Origin: Paraspadella gotoi
Lineage: Eukaryota > Chaetognatha
Assembly (NCBI GenBank): GCA_051294375.1
Contig: CM119270.1
Location: 17,109,904-17,173,903, forward strand
Direction: 5' to 3'
DNA length: 64,000 bases
Of the stretch, positions 22,680 through 34,589 are shown piece after piece. The translations under genes were made by a program, and so were the position numbers. How positions within the stretch are numbered: position 1 is the stretch's first letter; each line of letters opens with the position of its first letter. The notes under the pieces were generated by a model. That model had not been told where the DNA came from and ran no database searches. It worked only from the letters and a program-made list of their open reading frames with translations.

Positions 22680-22960
22680 TTGATTGCTTAATAGAAATTA
22701 TCTTAGTCAATCAATCCAAAATCGAATAAAGTCAAATCAAATTACACAATCAAACAAATAAAAAGAAAATCAATCAAGATCAAATCGTTCAAATCAATAA
22801 ACCAAATATAAATCAATGTAATCAGGGAACACATCAAATCCAATGGATTTAAAATCAAATCAAATTAATAAATCTTTTCAAACAATCAAAAATCGATTGC
22901 AAAAACCATATACAAATCTATCAAAATCTCGGGTCGATCAATCAAAATTCAACTCAAATC
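22680..22960 (+). repeat. AATCA-rich degenerate minisatellite
   Basis: Many imperfect CAAATCAA/TCAATCAA units; the Asn/Ile/Lys-rich ORF across them is a shadow. Confidence 0.7.
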
Positions 22961-24180
22961 CTCAATCCACTCACACGGAATGCCGTATGTCTCCATTCCC
23001 GAAACAATCCACCGTGAGAAAGTTTTTGATTGTGGGCGTCTTCGGGCGATGGTCAAGCGTCCCTAGGGCGGTCGCGCTTTGTTTGAAGGGCCGAGTTTGA
23101 CCCGTCTTCTGTAGGGGAGTTTACTTGGGGCTAGCGGCTTCATGGCTGATTTAAAAAAAAAAATTATTATTACTTTACGTTTTAGTTTATGTTAGATTTC
23201 GTTTGAAAAGTTATTTTATTATTCAGTTTTTTTAATTAATCTTTTAGATTGTTTTGATAATCGCAGCATTGCAAGCAACGATTATTTATGCCAATTTTTT
23301 CTGGCCCACTCACTTTTTTTAAGGCGCCCATAATCGCTCTTTGATACTAACTTTTGAATACTAAATCTTTGATACTAAACCTTTTAACCGTTTGTGTACT
23401 GTAATGTTAAGTTTCGGGAGAGTTTTAAAACAGCATAAATAACAATAGAATGATAATTTTCTTTAATGGGGGTTTAAAGAGTGGCAGTTTTATTGTTTTT
23501 TTTTTGTCAATATTTCGATTTACTGTTACCATAGAATCAATGACAAATATTTCCGTCTAAAAGACTTCTATTGAAAAATTATTTTCAATGTAAATCTAAA
23601 ATTTTGGCCAAAAAAAGAAATAAATAAAAACAAACAAAATAACCAAAAAACTAAAAAACTATAAGAATCGCACTTGTAAAAACTCCACCCGTTTTTATAA
23701 TTTGAAAATATTCCCTTCTAATTAAATAACCCTGTGCAATCACAGTGTGGCATTCATCTTGCATAAGCAAACAATTAACAAACACATAAATAACATCCTA
23801 TCTTCAGAAGGTTCCTTATTCCTACCGCGACCACGTCAATCGCCCCTTACCCGATTAAAATTTTTACAAAACAACCCTACCCCTGCGATTTTATAACATT
23901 CCACACTCCACACGCCCTCATCACAATCCTAATCATCATTCATTTTTAGGCCTACACAAACATGACCGGTACCAATCGCTAAGTTGATTAAGGAATGTGA
24001 TTTGATCTTTACATGCCAATACAGAAAAAAAGAGAATAAAACAAATATTTTGAAATAATCAAGCTGAATCATTCAGAGACCCTTAGCTATGACTTCTGTT
24101 AAAGGCCCACCCTTAGAGGGACACAATAAAATAATGATGTTTTATTTTATATTATTGGCAATAAAACAGACCAAATCAAT
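22960..24180. other. AT-rich DNA, no gene seen
   Basis: No exon-like signal beyond scattered poly-A and poly-T. Confidence 0.45.
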
Positions 24181-24198
24181 TCTCATCAACTCCTGAAT

Positions 24199-24420
24199 CT
24201 ACCGCACAAGAAAACACGACACCCTGCTCCACGCGAAACGTGTTTGGCGTTGGAGGACGGAGGAGAAAAGTGGGAGGCGGACCGGGAACCGAGAGAAACG
24301 ACTTGAGGGGTGACCCTGGGGCGATGGAGAGAGGTCGACTTGAAACAAAGGGGGGATGGTGGTTGCTTGTGGGGGCATGGGGTAAGGATACGGGGGGAAC
24401 GCCGCTGCCGCAGGATCGAC
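24199..24420 (-). CDS. putative exon, proline-rich
   Basis: The acceptor CACCTTACCAG opens at 24,420. In phase 0 the frame reads VDPAAAAFPPYPYPMPPQ and stays open to 24,199. In phase 1 it reads G-R-S-C-G-S-G and ends in an Ig-like FRVEQGVVFSCAVDSG. The mini-exon at 24,591-24,619 is compatible with the phase-0 reading. No convincing donor was found and the protein is unrecognised. Confidence 0.3.
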   Translation of the reverse strand, partial: VDPAAAAFPPYPYPMPPQATTIPPLFQVDLSPSPQGHPSSRFSRFPVRLPLFSSVLQRQTRFAWSRVSCFLVR

Positions 24421-24590
24421 CTGGTAAGGTGAAGGGGTGAGGAGATGAAAGAAAGTTAACTCCGGCGACGACGTGTTAATATAAAAAAAGGGCTTAAAGT
24501 TCATATTTTAAAAAAATGATGAAGGATTTAAAGGAAGAGAAGAGAGAAAGTAAGAAGGCTAGGTTTGAATCCCTCGTCGTCCGAACTTAC

Positions 24591-24619
24591 CAATCCTTCG
24601 CTGCTCATGGTCGGGAACT
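24591..24619 (-). CDS. putative 29-nt mini-exon
   Basis: A pyrimidine-rich acceptor ending CGCCCACAG and a strong donor TTG|GTAAGT bound a 29-nt exon. In phase 1 it reads (E)-F-P-T-M-S-S-E-G-L and joins the 24,420 exon in phase 0. It may alternatively hold a start codon (M-S-S-E-G-L). Confidence 0.3.
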
Positions 24620-24954
24620 CTGTGGGCGTTGAGGGGGGAATAGATCAACGGGTGAAGGAATGAGGTGTGTATATGAATCGTAGGGAATGCGGATGTTGTG
24701 TGTTGTATCGGGTTGACCGACACGGGGGAGTGCCGCATCTTTGCCGTCTGGGATGGTGACAGAGCACTTGGCGGAGTCGTGGGGGGGATTTGTGATAATG
24801 ATATCCTTTTTAAAACATTTCAAACAAAACGATATTTATAAACAAAATTAACTATATTAGTCAGCTCTAAACGCCAAACAAAGATTTTTCGGTTTCTCGC
24901 ACGTCTGTAATCTTGTTAAACTATACCAAATGAATCACAAAATGAAACCCTTAC

Positions 24955-25118
24955 CTTCCCCAGAATAACTCACAACCGCTACGCTCGAGGTGGGCGTGAC
25001 CGTGTTGTACTCGAAGCGAAGTTGCATTGACTTGAAGCGGCGGATAACGCGTCGACCGCTGATTCACGGGTTCCATCGCGTGAACCCAGAAGTATTGTGT
25101 AAGAGACGCACGGCTGAA
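24955..25118 (-). CDS. putative exon with strong donor
   Basis: It ends at GGGGAAG|GTAAGG, a strong donor. One frame is open from an acceptor-like ATATAG and reads SLTQYFWVHAMEPVNQ. The other, from an internal ATG at 25,027, reads MQLRFEYNTVTPTSSVAVV and joins the 24,619 mini-exon in phase. Both are protein-like, so the frame is unresolved. Confidence 0.3.
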
Positions 25119-25129
25119 CTATATGGGTT

Positions 25130-26600
25130 CGCCTGGACGGATAAATATTAAACAGACCTCTTAGATCTCATTTACAATATTGCAGTGTATAGGCTTTTAT
25201 TTCTGACCTTGAGAAAGGAGTTTAAACATTTTTAGAGAGAGGGTAGTTTAAAGAGCTAGAGTATAAAAAAAAAAAACCAAAAAACAGGTAAGATAATAAA
25301 TTTCTAAACTATAAAACAAATACTAAGAACGAGAAAATGTCTCGGCTTATCAAAAAGCGGAATTGAAAAAGAAAAGAGACATTAGGGGCAAAAGCATTTC
25401 TTCTGTGGACAAAAGCAAATGGAACGTGAATCACGCCTGCCGTCACCCATCAGGCAACGAGGTGTTGGGTGTCATCATTCATGGATCGATTCTGTCTTCG
25501 TAGATAAGTCTGGACTGACTCCTGTGCAAGACGCAACGGGCTTTGTGGGGAGTCCATGCAACGTTTAGTCTCTGAAGGATTTGACGGTTCGAGTTCAGAA
25601 CTCCACCATCTCCTTTGTGCTCTCTTCTATCTTTTCTTTTTCTTCTCTCTCTCTCCCTCTCGCCTGGATCAGAAGGAAAAAATTGGAAAATGGATTTAGG
25701 AATCTTAAGATGGGTTTAGACATCGTCTAAAAATGGGTAATTTAAGATTTAAAGATTAGCGGCGACGCGTTCGTGAATTCGTCGAGATTTTCTCCCCATC
25801 CTCTTATTTTATTTATCTTCTTTCTAAAGGTTTAAAAGAAATAAAATCAATATCACGAAAAATGAAAAGTTTGATGACATTAATTCGAACGGAATTTAAG
25901 TGCGATTTTGAAAGAATAAAAACGTGAAAATAAAGCTTGCTTTTTGAGGTCATAAAACGGAAGGAAGGAAGCGAAGGAAGGAAGGAAAGGATAGGAAGGA
26001 AGGAGGAAGGAAGGGAAGGAAGGAAGTGTCAATGGTAAGGAAGGAATCGAGTATGGAGGAATGGAAGGAAAGAATGTAGACGTACAGGTAACGTAGGACC
26101 TAGATTTCCTTTCTAACATAATATTTTCTAATTTTTTTATTTCTTTCTTCCAGCTGTATCTTGAAAAGGAAGGAAGGAAAGGATCTTAAGGAAGGGGAAG
26201 GAAGGATGAAAGAAGAATGGAAGGAAAAGAATTAAGTGAAGGAACGTAGGGAAGATTCCTTTCTAGCAAAGGAGAAAAAGGATAGGAAGGAAGGAAGGAT
26301 ACGGATTAGTCCGTGTAGGAGAAGGAAAAGAAGGAGGAAGGAACGAAAAAACAATCGGAACACTAAAACAGACTAATTGTGTGTTAAATAAAAAGTCAAT
26401 AACGCAAACCCACATTATTTAACTGGATTAACATCTCAATGTTATGAAATGGTAACAAACAATACGCAAAAAAAAAAATAATTAAAAAGAAACCCAAAAA
26501 AAAAACCAAACAAGATAAGGCTTAAATTCATTCTCTGTCATCACTTAAAACTTAACTTAAACATAAAACTAAAAAATAATAAAAAACTAAATATCCCCTT
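25130..26600. repeat. unassigned DNA with GGAA-rich repeats
   Basis: Degenerate GGAAGGAA tracts at 25,960-26,070 and 26,165-26,345 dominate. The stretch 25,430-25,620 is of higher complexity with a GGTTCGAGTTC motif but no tRNA fold. No gene. Confidence 0.6.
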
Positions 26601-26614
26601 CTTATCTTTCTTAC

Positions 26615-26966
26615 TCGACCGTGAATAAAAAGAAGGATCTTCATCCGAATCGGAAGACGCTCGTTCGTTCTCTGACATTCCTAATTTGTGGATCGTAGAC
26701 ATCGTCGTGCGTACTGTATCTGTAGCTCTCGAGTCGTGTTTTGCTCTTCCTAACCCGAGGCCGGGGCTGCCCAGTTCCGTGAATGCGGTCTTCCACACCA
26801 CAGAGGGTCCATCATTCTCGTGGGGTTGAGGGTGAACACACGTTCCTTTTCTCCCTTCCTTTTCCCCCTTTTCCCTTTCCCTCCAAGTTTTTTCCTCATC
26901 TTCCTCAAATCTTCCTGATTCCGGCTTCTTGGACAGAGTTTGTAATCGGTTGTTCCTCTTGCGTCT
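26615..26966 (-). CDS. putative coding exon, charged Ser/Asp/Glu-rich
   Basis: An acceptor-like CATAG at 26,967 and a donor TCGA|GTAAGA at 26,615 bound 352 nt, open in one frame (phase 0 to 1). It starts R-R-K-R-N-N-R-L-Q-T-L-S-K-K, passes VVWKTAFTELGSPGLGLG and ends ERASSDSDEDPSFYSRS. A basic start followed by an acidic serine-rich stretch looks like a cytoplasmic tail. A second frame is open over most of the same interval, so the call is weak. Confidence 0.35.
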
Positions 26967-27625
26967 CTATGTTCCATTAAGTCATCATCCTCTCCTCCTT
27001 CAGCGCCCCAGTCGCCCCGACGCCCGACCTTCCGGTCGCCGCCCATCACACCGCCCCGACGCCCGTGCAAGATGTTCGCCTTAATCTCCACCGATCTAAA
27101 AAAAACGAGCACTTCTCACTTCTCTTCTCTCGCCCCATGCTTCAATCCACCTCTACCGACCGGACCACCGTTAGCATCCCAGGCACTAACCCACCGACGC
27201 CGCGAAATAACTCTGCGCCAGAATTTTCCTCACCACCGGCTCATCACGAGCACTCACATCTCCTCTGACGAGGGGCCCACTTCACCTTCCTTTTTTTTTT
27301 CTCACCAAACTCTTATCGCAGGCGAGTGATCTAGGACCGTGCCTTTTTTTACCCCAATCGTCTTTCACCAATCACCCGGTGTTCTGGTCCCTCCGCAAGT
27401 CGTTTAACGGTCCATGTACTCTTCGCGCTCCGACGTTTCGCCGGGAAATAATTCCAATTTTAATTTTCCAATCGGTTTTTCGAAAATTTGTATAAAGTCC
27501 GCCTCCTGATTCGAGCGTCCGTTGTTAATCCATATCGTTCGTCCCGTCCGTCGTCGTCATATCGTCGACGGTCGACCTTCCTAAAGCTCACCCATGTACA
27601 CAATTACTCATTACACATTACTCAC

Positions 27626-28143
27626 CTTCGCTCGAACCCGAGGCACCACCGTCCCTCCGCGCCGCAGCCCGGCTTCCAGACTTTGACGAGGCGAGTGAAG
27701 GCGCGGACGCAGGGTCGGGACGTCGTCGCAAGGACGCGCTCTTGGTAAGGGCAGACGTTTGGCCTTGGGGTCAGGGTAAGTTAATATTTATTTTGTTTAT
27801 TTTGTCAGTAGACTACCATATTTCAAATTACTTATTAAGAGACGGTTTCGTAAAAAAAACTTTGTTAAATAGTCGCTTGTCTTAAATTGTGCACCCACCG
27901 TAATTCTTTTTTCCTCGCCTCCCCTTAAGAATTGAATGGCCTTAAAATCGTTTGCGTTTGTCATTAAATAAAAAAAAGTCTTTCTGTGTGGGAATTTTTG
28001 AGAAGTGGTTTCCGAAAAAAGGGAAAAGAGAAAGAGAAGTAGCTCCTTGAGAAACAGGGGGAAAAAGACGACCTAGAAAATGACAATTCAAAACAAACAA
28101 GGGGAGAGAGGAGAGAGCAAAGAGTAGGAGAATGAGGAGAAGA

Positions 28144-28184
<41 letters not shown>

Positions 28185-28601
28185 CATATTAAGTAAAAAG
28201 GAAAGGTGGAGTCTCCTCAGAGGCTAATATTTTCGGCAAGTCGCTATGTCTTCTCCCAAGGACTCTAAAAATAAAAATGTCAAATTAACTGATTTAATAT
28301 GGAAATCTACCTCGTGAGGAAAGAGAGAGAGGATGAAGAGGAAGAGAGAGAGAGAGTAGAGAGGAGAAGAGAGAGAGAGAGAGAGAGAGAAGAGAGAGAA
28401 GAGAGAGAAGAGGAAGCAGAGAAGAGAGAGAGCCCACCGACGAAATTCAGATAAAAAAAAAACCTTTTAAGGGGGAATGACGGGAAAGAATCTTTTCATC
28501 GAAAGAAAGAATAAAAAAAAGGTTTTTTAGCATATAGACTTTCTCTCGATCGGATGAGGTAGAGGGGAGATGTCTCTTTGGATACGAGACGAAGCGAGAC
28601 C

Positions 28602-28692
<91 letters not shown>

Positions 28693-28988
28693 AAAGAAAA
28701 ACAGGAAAGGACAAGAAAGAGGAAGACAAACAATGTCGGAAATGGCTAAGAAACGGAGACGTTATATTTAGATAATATTATCAATGAGATAGTAACTTTA
28801 CCTTCTTTCACCCTCTCTTCTAAACCTCTCTCTCATTCCCCTTCTCCCTCTCTCTTCCCCTCCTCCTCCCCCCCCACTTACATGCCGGGCGTAGAGTTCA
28901 TTCTCTGTCGTCGTCTCCATCGTCGTCGCTGTCGTCGGTCGGTCGCCGTCGCGCACCAAAAACAAAACAACAGAAAGACGAATGACAT
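27626..28988 (-). CDS. 5' exons of an EMI-domain secreted protein (MEGF6-like)
   Basis: Exon 1 coding part, 28,988-28,882: M-S-F-V-F-L-L-F-C-F-W-C-A-T-A-T-D is a signal peptide, followed by an Arg-rich linker, with donor CAT|GTAAGT in phase 2. Exon 2, 27,763-27,626: acceptor CCCCAAG, donor AAG|GTGAGT, 138 nt, phase 2 at both ends. It encodes PNVCPYQERVLATTSRPCV then RAFTRLVKVWKPGCGAEGRW then CLGFER. This is the first half of an EMI domain, closest to the NVC..QE...PC..A......W..GC....WC.G.ER pattern of MEGF6-type proteins. EMI domains sit right after the signal peptide in that family, as here. The second half (usually Y-rich and ending in a CC-P-G motif) was not found downstream. MEGF6 proteins continue with EGF_CA repeats, and such exons lie at 13.1 and 12.1 kb on this strand; the connection is inferred. 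Confidence 0.6.
28590..28690. repeat. (GA)n microsatellites, segment A
   Basis: GA/GAGG tracts lie at 28,145-28,190, 28,325-28,435 and 28,600-28,690 in the intron between the EMI-gene exons; mirrored CT tracts lie at 39,900-40,560. Confidence 0.95.
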
Positions 28989-29235
28989 AAAGAGAAGAAA
29001 GAATCGTCGCCTCGAGCTCGCCGCGTTTCCATCGTCTCCTGCGCGGCGATCGTCGTAGAGTAGGCGCCGATTCGTCTCGAGAGGGTGTTTCGGTTTCGAC
29101 GTCGTCGTCGATGTTCGACGCCTTTGTCGTTTCGTCGATCCGTAAACATAACAACGACGCCGACGGTGATTCAAACGATGCCGGTGAACGCCGAATTCTC
29201 GCCGCTAGGGACTTAAGGAGTCGGCGTCGTCGGCG

Positions 29236-29508
29236 TTAGACCGCGAAAGTCTCCTCCTCCGGTTGAGTTCTGCTGCAGTTGCAACAAAAATCACGGACGC
29301 AGCAAGTGTGGCTGCGGTTTATCGACCCGACTAAGAAATTGCTGTAGTTGTCCGCGTTTTTTTCTGATGTTGTTAGTTGCGGTTGTTGCGTTCTGCACCT
29401 TTGACGATGCCACCTTTTTATTACGAGTTTTTCTTCGCTGTCGCATTCAGCCGACGAAAAATCGCCGACAAAGTCGCGTAGGCAGATGGGGTTAGAGTCG
29501 ACTCTCAT
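29236..29508 (-). other. CpG-rich upstream region with 90-codon ORF
   Basis: The CpG-rich block just upstream of the signal-peptide exon holds a - strand ORF from a true ATG (M-R-V-D-S-N-P-I-C-L-R-D-F-V-G-D). The copy in segment A' is frameshifted. It probably represents the 5' UTR or promoter of the EMI gene rather than a separate protein; an upstream ORF is possible. Confidence 0.3.
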
Positions 29509-30064
29509 AACGCCGGTTTAAATGTTGTTATTGTCGGTGCGAAAGATGCCAAGACGCGTTCTGCCGGCTGAGAAGACAGTCCGAATAGTTTTCATTGGCG
29601 TAAAGATTAAATAATGAATATGAACCCAGGTTAAATATCTTTGTTATCCTAGACCTGACTTTAAAATTGAACAATGTGAACGGAATTATTAATATAAATG
29701 AATTCAACGAGGTTTAATCTAAACTATTTTATATATTAATTAGATATAATTTAAATAATCTTTTTTAACGTTAAAAAACTAACGATTACACAAACTAATA
29801 AACAGTCGACGAAAAATTCTATACTTTGAATCCATTGTTGAGGTTTGTATATTTACAAAACACGCGCGTTCCGTTTTGAGCGCGAAGGTCGTCCGAGGAG
29901 ACGTGACTGAATCCAAAGCGTGGCGCTTTAGTCTAAGAAGAGGAAGAGAGAAAAGTTTGGTTTGAGGGATGAGATGCGAGAAAAGAAGAAAGGAAAGATA
30001 GGTTGGGAGGCGGAAAGAGAGGGAGAGAGGAAGTTTGTTTCACAGGGAGAAATAAGGGAGGGAG

Positions 30065-30078
30065 AAAGAGAGAAAGAG

Positions 30079-30161
<83 letters not shown>

Positions 30162-30170
30162 AATTAAATA
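30065..30170 (+). repeat. (GAAA)n microsatellite, segment A
   Basis: About 22 GAAA units; the mirrored TTTC tract at 38,350-38,455 is shorter and interrupted. Confidence 0.95.
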
Positions 30171-30299
30171 AAGAAAGAAAAATAAAAATGTAAAGCAATG
30201 AATTTAGAAATAAAGTAAGGATTATCACTACTCTAAACGTTACAGTCCCCGTAATATAGATTCTTTCACCCGATAAACGCGAAGTTATTATGACTGAAA

Positions 30300-30620
30300 G
30301 TGATAGTCGATATAGAACGTAAAAGGAGTTTTCTATCATCTGATAAAGAAACGAGCGGAAGTGTCGTTTTCCTTCCAAGGCCTCGATTAACCCCGTGCCT
30401 CTTAGGCCGTCGGAACAATTTGCGTCCCAAGTCCGGATCGTCACGTTTCGGGTCCTCCGACTTTTTTGGGGCCGAAGAAATTCCATCTTCTCATCTCGAG
30501 ATGACGCGTGCCGATCTCTTTCGATCTCTCAGAAGAAATTCATTGCTTTTCTTTTCGGCGGGCGGTCAATCAAAATATGTACGAGCTCTATTTTCGCTTC
30601 GGGCCACCGAGCAAAATTAG
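30300..30620 (+). other. ORF present in both inverted arms, unrecognised
   Basis: This 106-codon ORF starts MIVDIERKRSFLSSDKET and corresponds to the - strand ORF 37,850-38,227 in the other arm, which has shifted frames in its second half. The opposite strand is also open here. No domain is recognised; its persistence may only reflect recent duplication. Confidence 0.25.
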
Positions 30621-30639
30621 CTCGAGATTAATTTTTGTT

Positions 30640-31390
30640 ATGAAATTGGTACAACCAAATAATTATCCATTCATTTAATAAATAAGCTATCTTGCCCCTG
30701 ACTTTGGACAGGCTTTGGTTGTTAAGGCGTCCATCACTCTTACAAGATAATGACAAGCAGGTCCCTGCAAGATTTCAAACAAGACTCTCTCACAGTCCCG
30801 TTTTATTCACTTCCAGAGTACCTGGCTTTCCCTATCAATTGAAGTGGAAAATATTTCAAAGAATGTTTCAATTGTATGAAAAGACCACTCACTCTTAAGT
30901 TATTAGATCGGGGAATACTTATTGTACTCCGCACTAGCATCAAAATACAAGGAGCTGAATTTTATGAAATTGGTACAACCAATATAAAAATTATCCATTC
31001 ATGAAATTGGTAACACCAATATATAATAATTCCCATTCATTTAATAAATAAGCTATCTTGCCCCTGACTTTGGACAGGCTTTGGTGGTTTAAGGCCTCCA
31101 TCACTCTTACAAGATAAATGACAAGCAGGTCCCTGCAAGCTTTCAATCAAGACTCTCTCACAGTCTCGTTTATTCACTCCCAAGGTACCTGGCTTCCCCT
31201 ATCAACATGAAAGTGGAAAATATTTCAAAGAATGTTTCAATTGTATGAAAAGACCACTCCCTTAAGTATTAGATCGGGAATACTGTTAGTGTACTCCCGC
31301 ACTAGGCAATAATAAGAAGCTATCTTGCCCCTGACTTTGGACAGGCTTTGGTGGTTTAAGGCCCTCCATCACTGTCTTACAAGATAATGA
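30640..31390 (+). repeat. dispersed repeat family, 2.3 tandem copies
   Basis: A unit of about 370 bp begins near GAAATTGGTACAACCAATAT, passes GCCCCTGACTTTGGACAGGC and GACAAGCAGGTCCCTGCAAG, and recurs at 30,640, 31,000 and 31,310 (partial). Relatives lie at 7,265-7,352, 48,760-48,873 and 61,084-61,125, and inverted at 37,130-37,870. The short palindrome ATTGGTACAACCAAT marks one end. No coding capacity; a MITE or SINE-like element is likely. Confidence 0.75.
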
Positions 31391-31439
31391 GTTTGTTTTT
31401 GAATTTGTTGATTGAAAAATTTCTAATGTTTTGATTTTT

Positions 31440-32290
31440 TTAAATTAAAACTTGAACCGGATTCAGTCGTCGCTTTCGTCGTCGTCGTCGTCGTCGTCAT
31501 CTTCGTCGATGGTGACGTCGTCGCCCAGATTTCTGTCTTCCTCTCGGTTTTCTTTTCAAAGACTCCCGCGGAGAGAGAGATTCGTTGATGAGGAAGTCGG
31601 TGATTCGCGGCGAGTGATTCAATCACCGATTAAAAACAGGATTTACAATAGACCACTGGAAAAGTTTTCATCATCATTTAAAAGTAGCTAATTATCATAA
31701 TTTATGACTGTAGAAGTGGCCGAACCGATCCGCCGTCACAAAAAAGAAAACGCCGACGATTTGATGTTTTTATTTTAATCGCTTGTCATCGTCAGGCGAT
31801 GCGACCGTTAGAATCGCAAAAATCTCGAATTCATTTCTAAAATTATAATAATCATAATTTTACGATTATTTCTTTTAAAAGTTATAAATATTTCGGAGAG
31901 GAAATATTCCTTGATGGATGTTGAAGCCAGAACCATCCCAAGAATTGAGATCGAGTTGACGCCGCAAAAGCATCGACGACCGCGGGAACCAACTTCGCCG
32001 ACGTGATTTCACACTCGAAGGTTGACGACCTCGATCTTCCCCCCCCACCAAAGTTCCCCCCCCCCGAGTTCCACCTTCTCAGATCCGAGAGACAAACGGA
32101 ATCTCGATGGAATCGCCGCCGGGGATGGAATCTTCTTCGTCGTCCGTTGCCATCGTCGTCGTTGTTGTTGTCGTCCTCCGCTTTCGTAATCCGATTATTG
32201 TTCGCGAAGAAAAAAAAAAAGGCTGGACGCGCGAAGTTGTTCGGGTTAGATGTCAAAGACGAATGAAGGCGAGAAAGGAAAAAGGGTCGA
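31440..32290. other. CpG-rich trinucleotide patches in segment A
   Basis: (CGT)n at 31,466-31,500 and a C-rich, CpG-rich block at 31,980-32,230 look like fast-evolving exon or promoter DNA. Several frames are open on both strands. The longest, a 238-codon - strand ORF in the A' arm (35,859-36,575), is interrupted here. No product is recognised. Confidence 0.3.
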
Positions 32291-33239
32291 AAGATAAGTT
32301 ATAAAAAAAATGTTTCATTCGATTAATAAACGATACGAAAATATAGATTTTCCCGCAAAATGTTGCATTGATTCCCCTATCGAATGCAGATTGTTCTTTT
32401 GTTTTTGTTTTCTCATTCTCATGATTCTGTTAAAAGGAGATTTATTTATTCTAATCGGAAACAAAATTCAGAATCAATATTTTCAGTTTGAAATATAGCG
32501 ATTACGTTGAGACAATATTAACGAGACGAACGACGATGAATCGAACGAAACGATGAAAATTAAAAACAACGAAACGAAAAAAAAAACCCATCTAATCTCC
32601 TCTCTCCATCTTTCTCCTCTCTCTCTCGTCTCTTCTCTCTCATACTATAATATACTCATTAACGCATTTGTTTGTTTTATTGACTTTTAATCGCATCAAT
32701 GAATGAGCAATCATCGGCATCAATGAACTGACATCATGCATCACTGAATGACTATCATCACAGCAGTGAATGACATATCCATCGCACAATCACAATAATT
32801 GATTATCAATAACAGTCAATAATCAATTCCTATTACATCAATAAATTACTCTTACATCAATCACTTAGTATACCGTTCAATCATTAACTAGTACCAAATC
32901 AACAATTCGTTATCAGCCATGATTCAATTCGTTTTTTTCTCAAGTGGTTTTTTTCATTATTTTGTCTTATTTTTGACTAGTGGGGACTCTGGCTCGATCT
33001 GAGTAGTCTATTTTAAAGATTGTTTTATTTGTATCGTCTCATTCTCTCTGCCATCTCTCTGTACTTCTATCTGCTCCTCTCTTCTCTTGTCTTCTCGTCA
33101 TCTCTCTCCTCACTCTTCTTTCTCTCTCCTCCTCTCTTTCTCCTCTATTTTTATGCACATAGCGACGATGCCTTATGCTTTTTAAGATTTTTTTAACTTG
33201 CACATCATCATTTTTCCAACTTGCATAATTTTTTTCAAC

Positions 33240-34215
33240 TTGCATTCCGGTCAAAATCCTTTATAATTACGCTTCTTCACTCACTTTCCTACCGGTCACA
33301 AAATTTCATCACTCAATCTATCATCGGTTAAAATAAATAAAAAGTTCAAGTAAATGTGACTCAGTATTTTTTGCTCATATTAAACTCATTTCCACTGGTA
33401 GTTTCCTACTGAAACTTTAATAATCAAGCTTCGTGCATACGCTTCTTAATCCTACCCACACCAAAATTGTACAACCTCACTCTATCCATCGCAATTTTGA
33501 TTAATGAGGAGTATGTTATTGGTTAAAATTATAGTTAAAAGATGTTTTAGTAATAGTTCCGACATCTTGACTTTAGTTTTTTTCCGATTTAAACTAAATT
33601 TCCAACTACACGCGATCATCGAAATTTATATATCCAGCTTTATCACACACTTCCTACCACACACAAAAAATTTAATTCTAATCCAACGCCCAGCCCAATC
33701 ACCGAGTTATTAGGACGCTTTTTGCTAAGATGGGACGGATGGACGGATTGATTGACTAATTAATTAATTATGATTTAAATTTATTTACTAATTGATTAAT
33801 AACTGAATTAATTATTTGATTTATTATATACATCCTGCAGATACTTTTAATTATAAAAGGAAAAAGAAGCATAAATCAATTAGTAAAACAGGTTTTTTGT
33901 TTTTTTTCCATTTAAACTCATTTCCACTCAAACTTCTTCCATCGAAACTTGATTTGCCTGTTCAATCACACACTTTCCTACCCACATACAAAATTCAGGT
34001 CAATCAGCCATCCACTCATGAGACAATTTGCTGTTCAAATAGTGAATATATTTTTTTTTGTTTTTCCCATTTAAACTCATTTCCACTCGGACGTTCCAAT
34101 CGAACTTAATATCCAGCTCAATCACACACTTACCTCATGCCACACACCAAAATTTCATTTAAATCCATCCATCCAATCACAGAGTAATTGGTGCTTTTTG
34201 CTAAGGTTGGGACGG
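33240..34215 (+). repeat. 170-250 bp tandem repeat ending in GCTAAGATGGGACGG
   Basis: Four diverged units share CATTTAAACTCATTTCCACT, TCACACACTTCCTACC and TTTTTGCTAAGATGGGACGG. Copies start near 33,240, 33,560, 33,890 and 34,050; the mirrored array is 43,080-43,960. Confidence 0.7.
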
Positions 34216-34272
34216 ACGGACGGACGGACGGACGGACGGACGGACGGACGGACGGACGGACGGACGGACGGA
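34207..34272 (+). repeat. (CGGA)n microsatellite
   Basis: About 16 CGGA units follow GCTAAGGTTGGGA. The mirrored CCGT tract is at 43,000-43,080 and a decayed one at 18,860-18,965, so the tract is part of an interspersed element. Confidence 0.9.
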
Positions 34273-34589
34273 CAGCGCACGGACAGGCGACGGAACATCA
34301 TTTTTTTTGCAATAATTTATCATAATTCGATGTTCTGACATGATATAAGTGTGTGCCGCGACAATATTGAGGGGGCGGACCGACGGACCGAAAAAGAGTG
34401 AGTTTATAAAAAGTGAGTTATATAGAGTCGGGATCTGCTGATAAGCAGAACCGACTAAAAAATAAACGGTAAGTCCAGCCAAAATACTATAAAAAGCGCA
34501 GTAGTTTTTTTATACAAAAAAATAGCGATGTCGCACGACGACGGAACCCCGACCGGAGCCTAAAACGATCACAAAGAAATCAACTAACA

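Larger units (their letters stand above)
27060..32580. repeat. inverted duplication, segment A (left arm)
   Basis: This segment is the reverse complement of about 35,890-41,510. Paired positions sum to about 68,500-68,700: 27,780 with 40,905, 29,850 with 38,700 and 32,560 with 35,920. Divergence is mostly single-base indels, with larger substitutions and deletions toward the outer end (27,060-27,550). The EMI-gene 5' exons lie in it, and in this arm they are intact. Confidence 0.9.

Noticed and set aside
25560-25620. GGTTCGAGTTC as a tRNA B box
   Set aside because: No matching A box or closing stems upstream.
32690-32900. CRISPR-like regularly spaced repeats
   Set aside because: Units are adjacent and imperfect with no unique spacers; it is a eukaryotic minisatellite.
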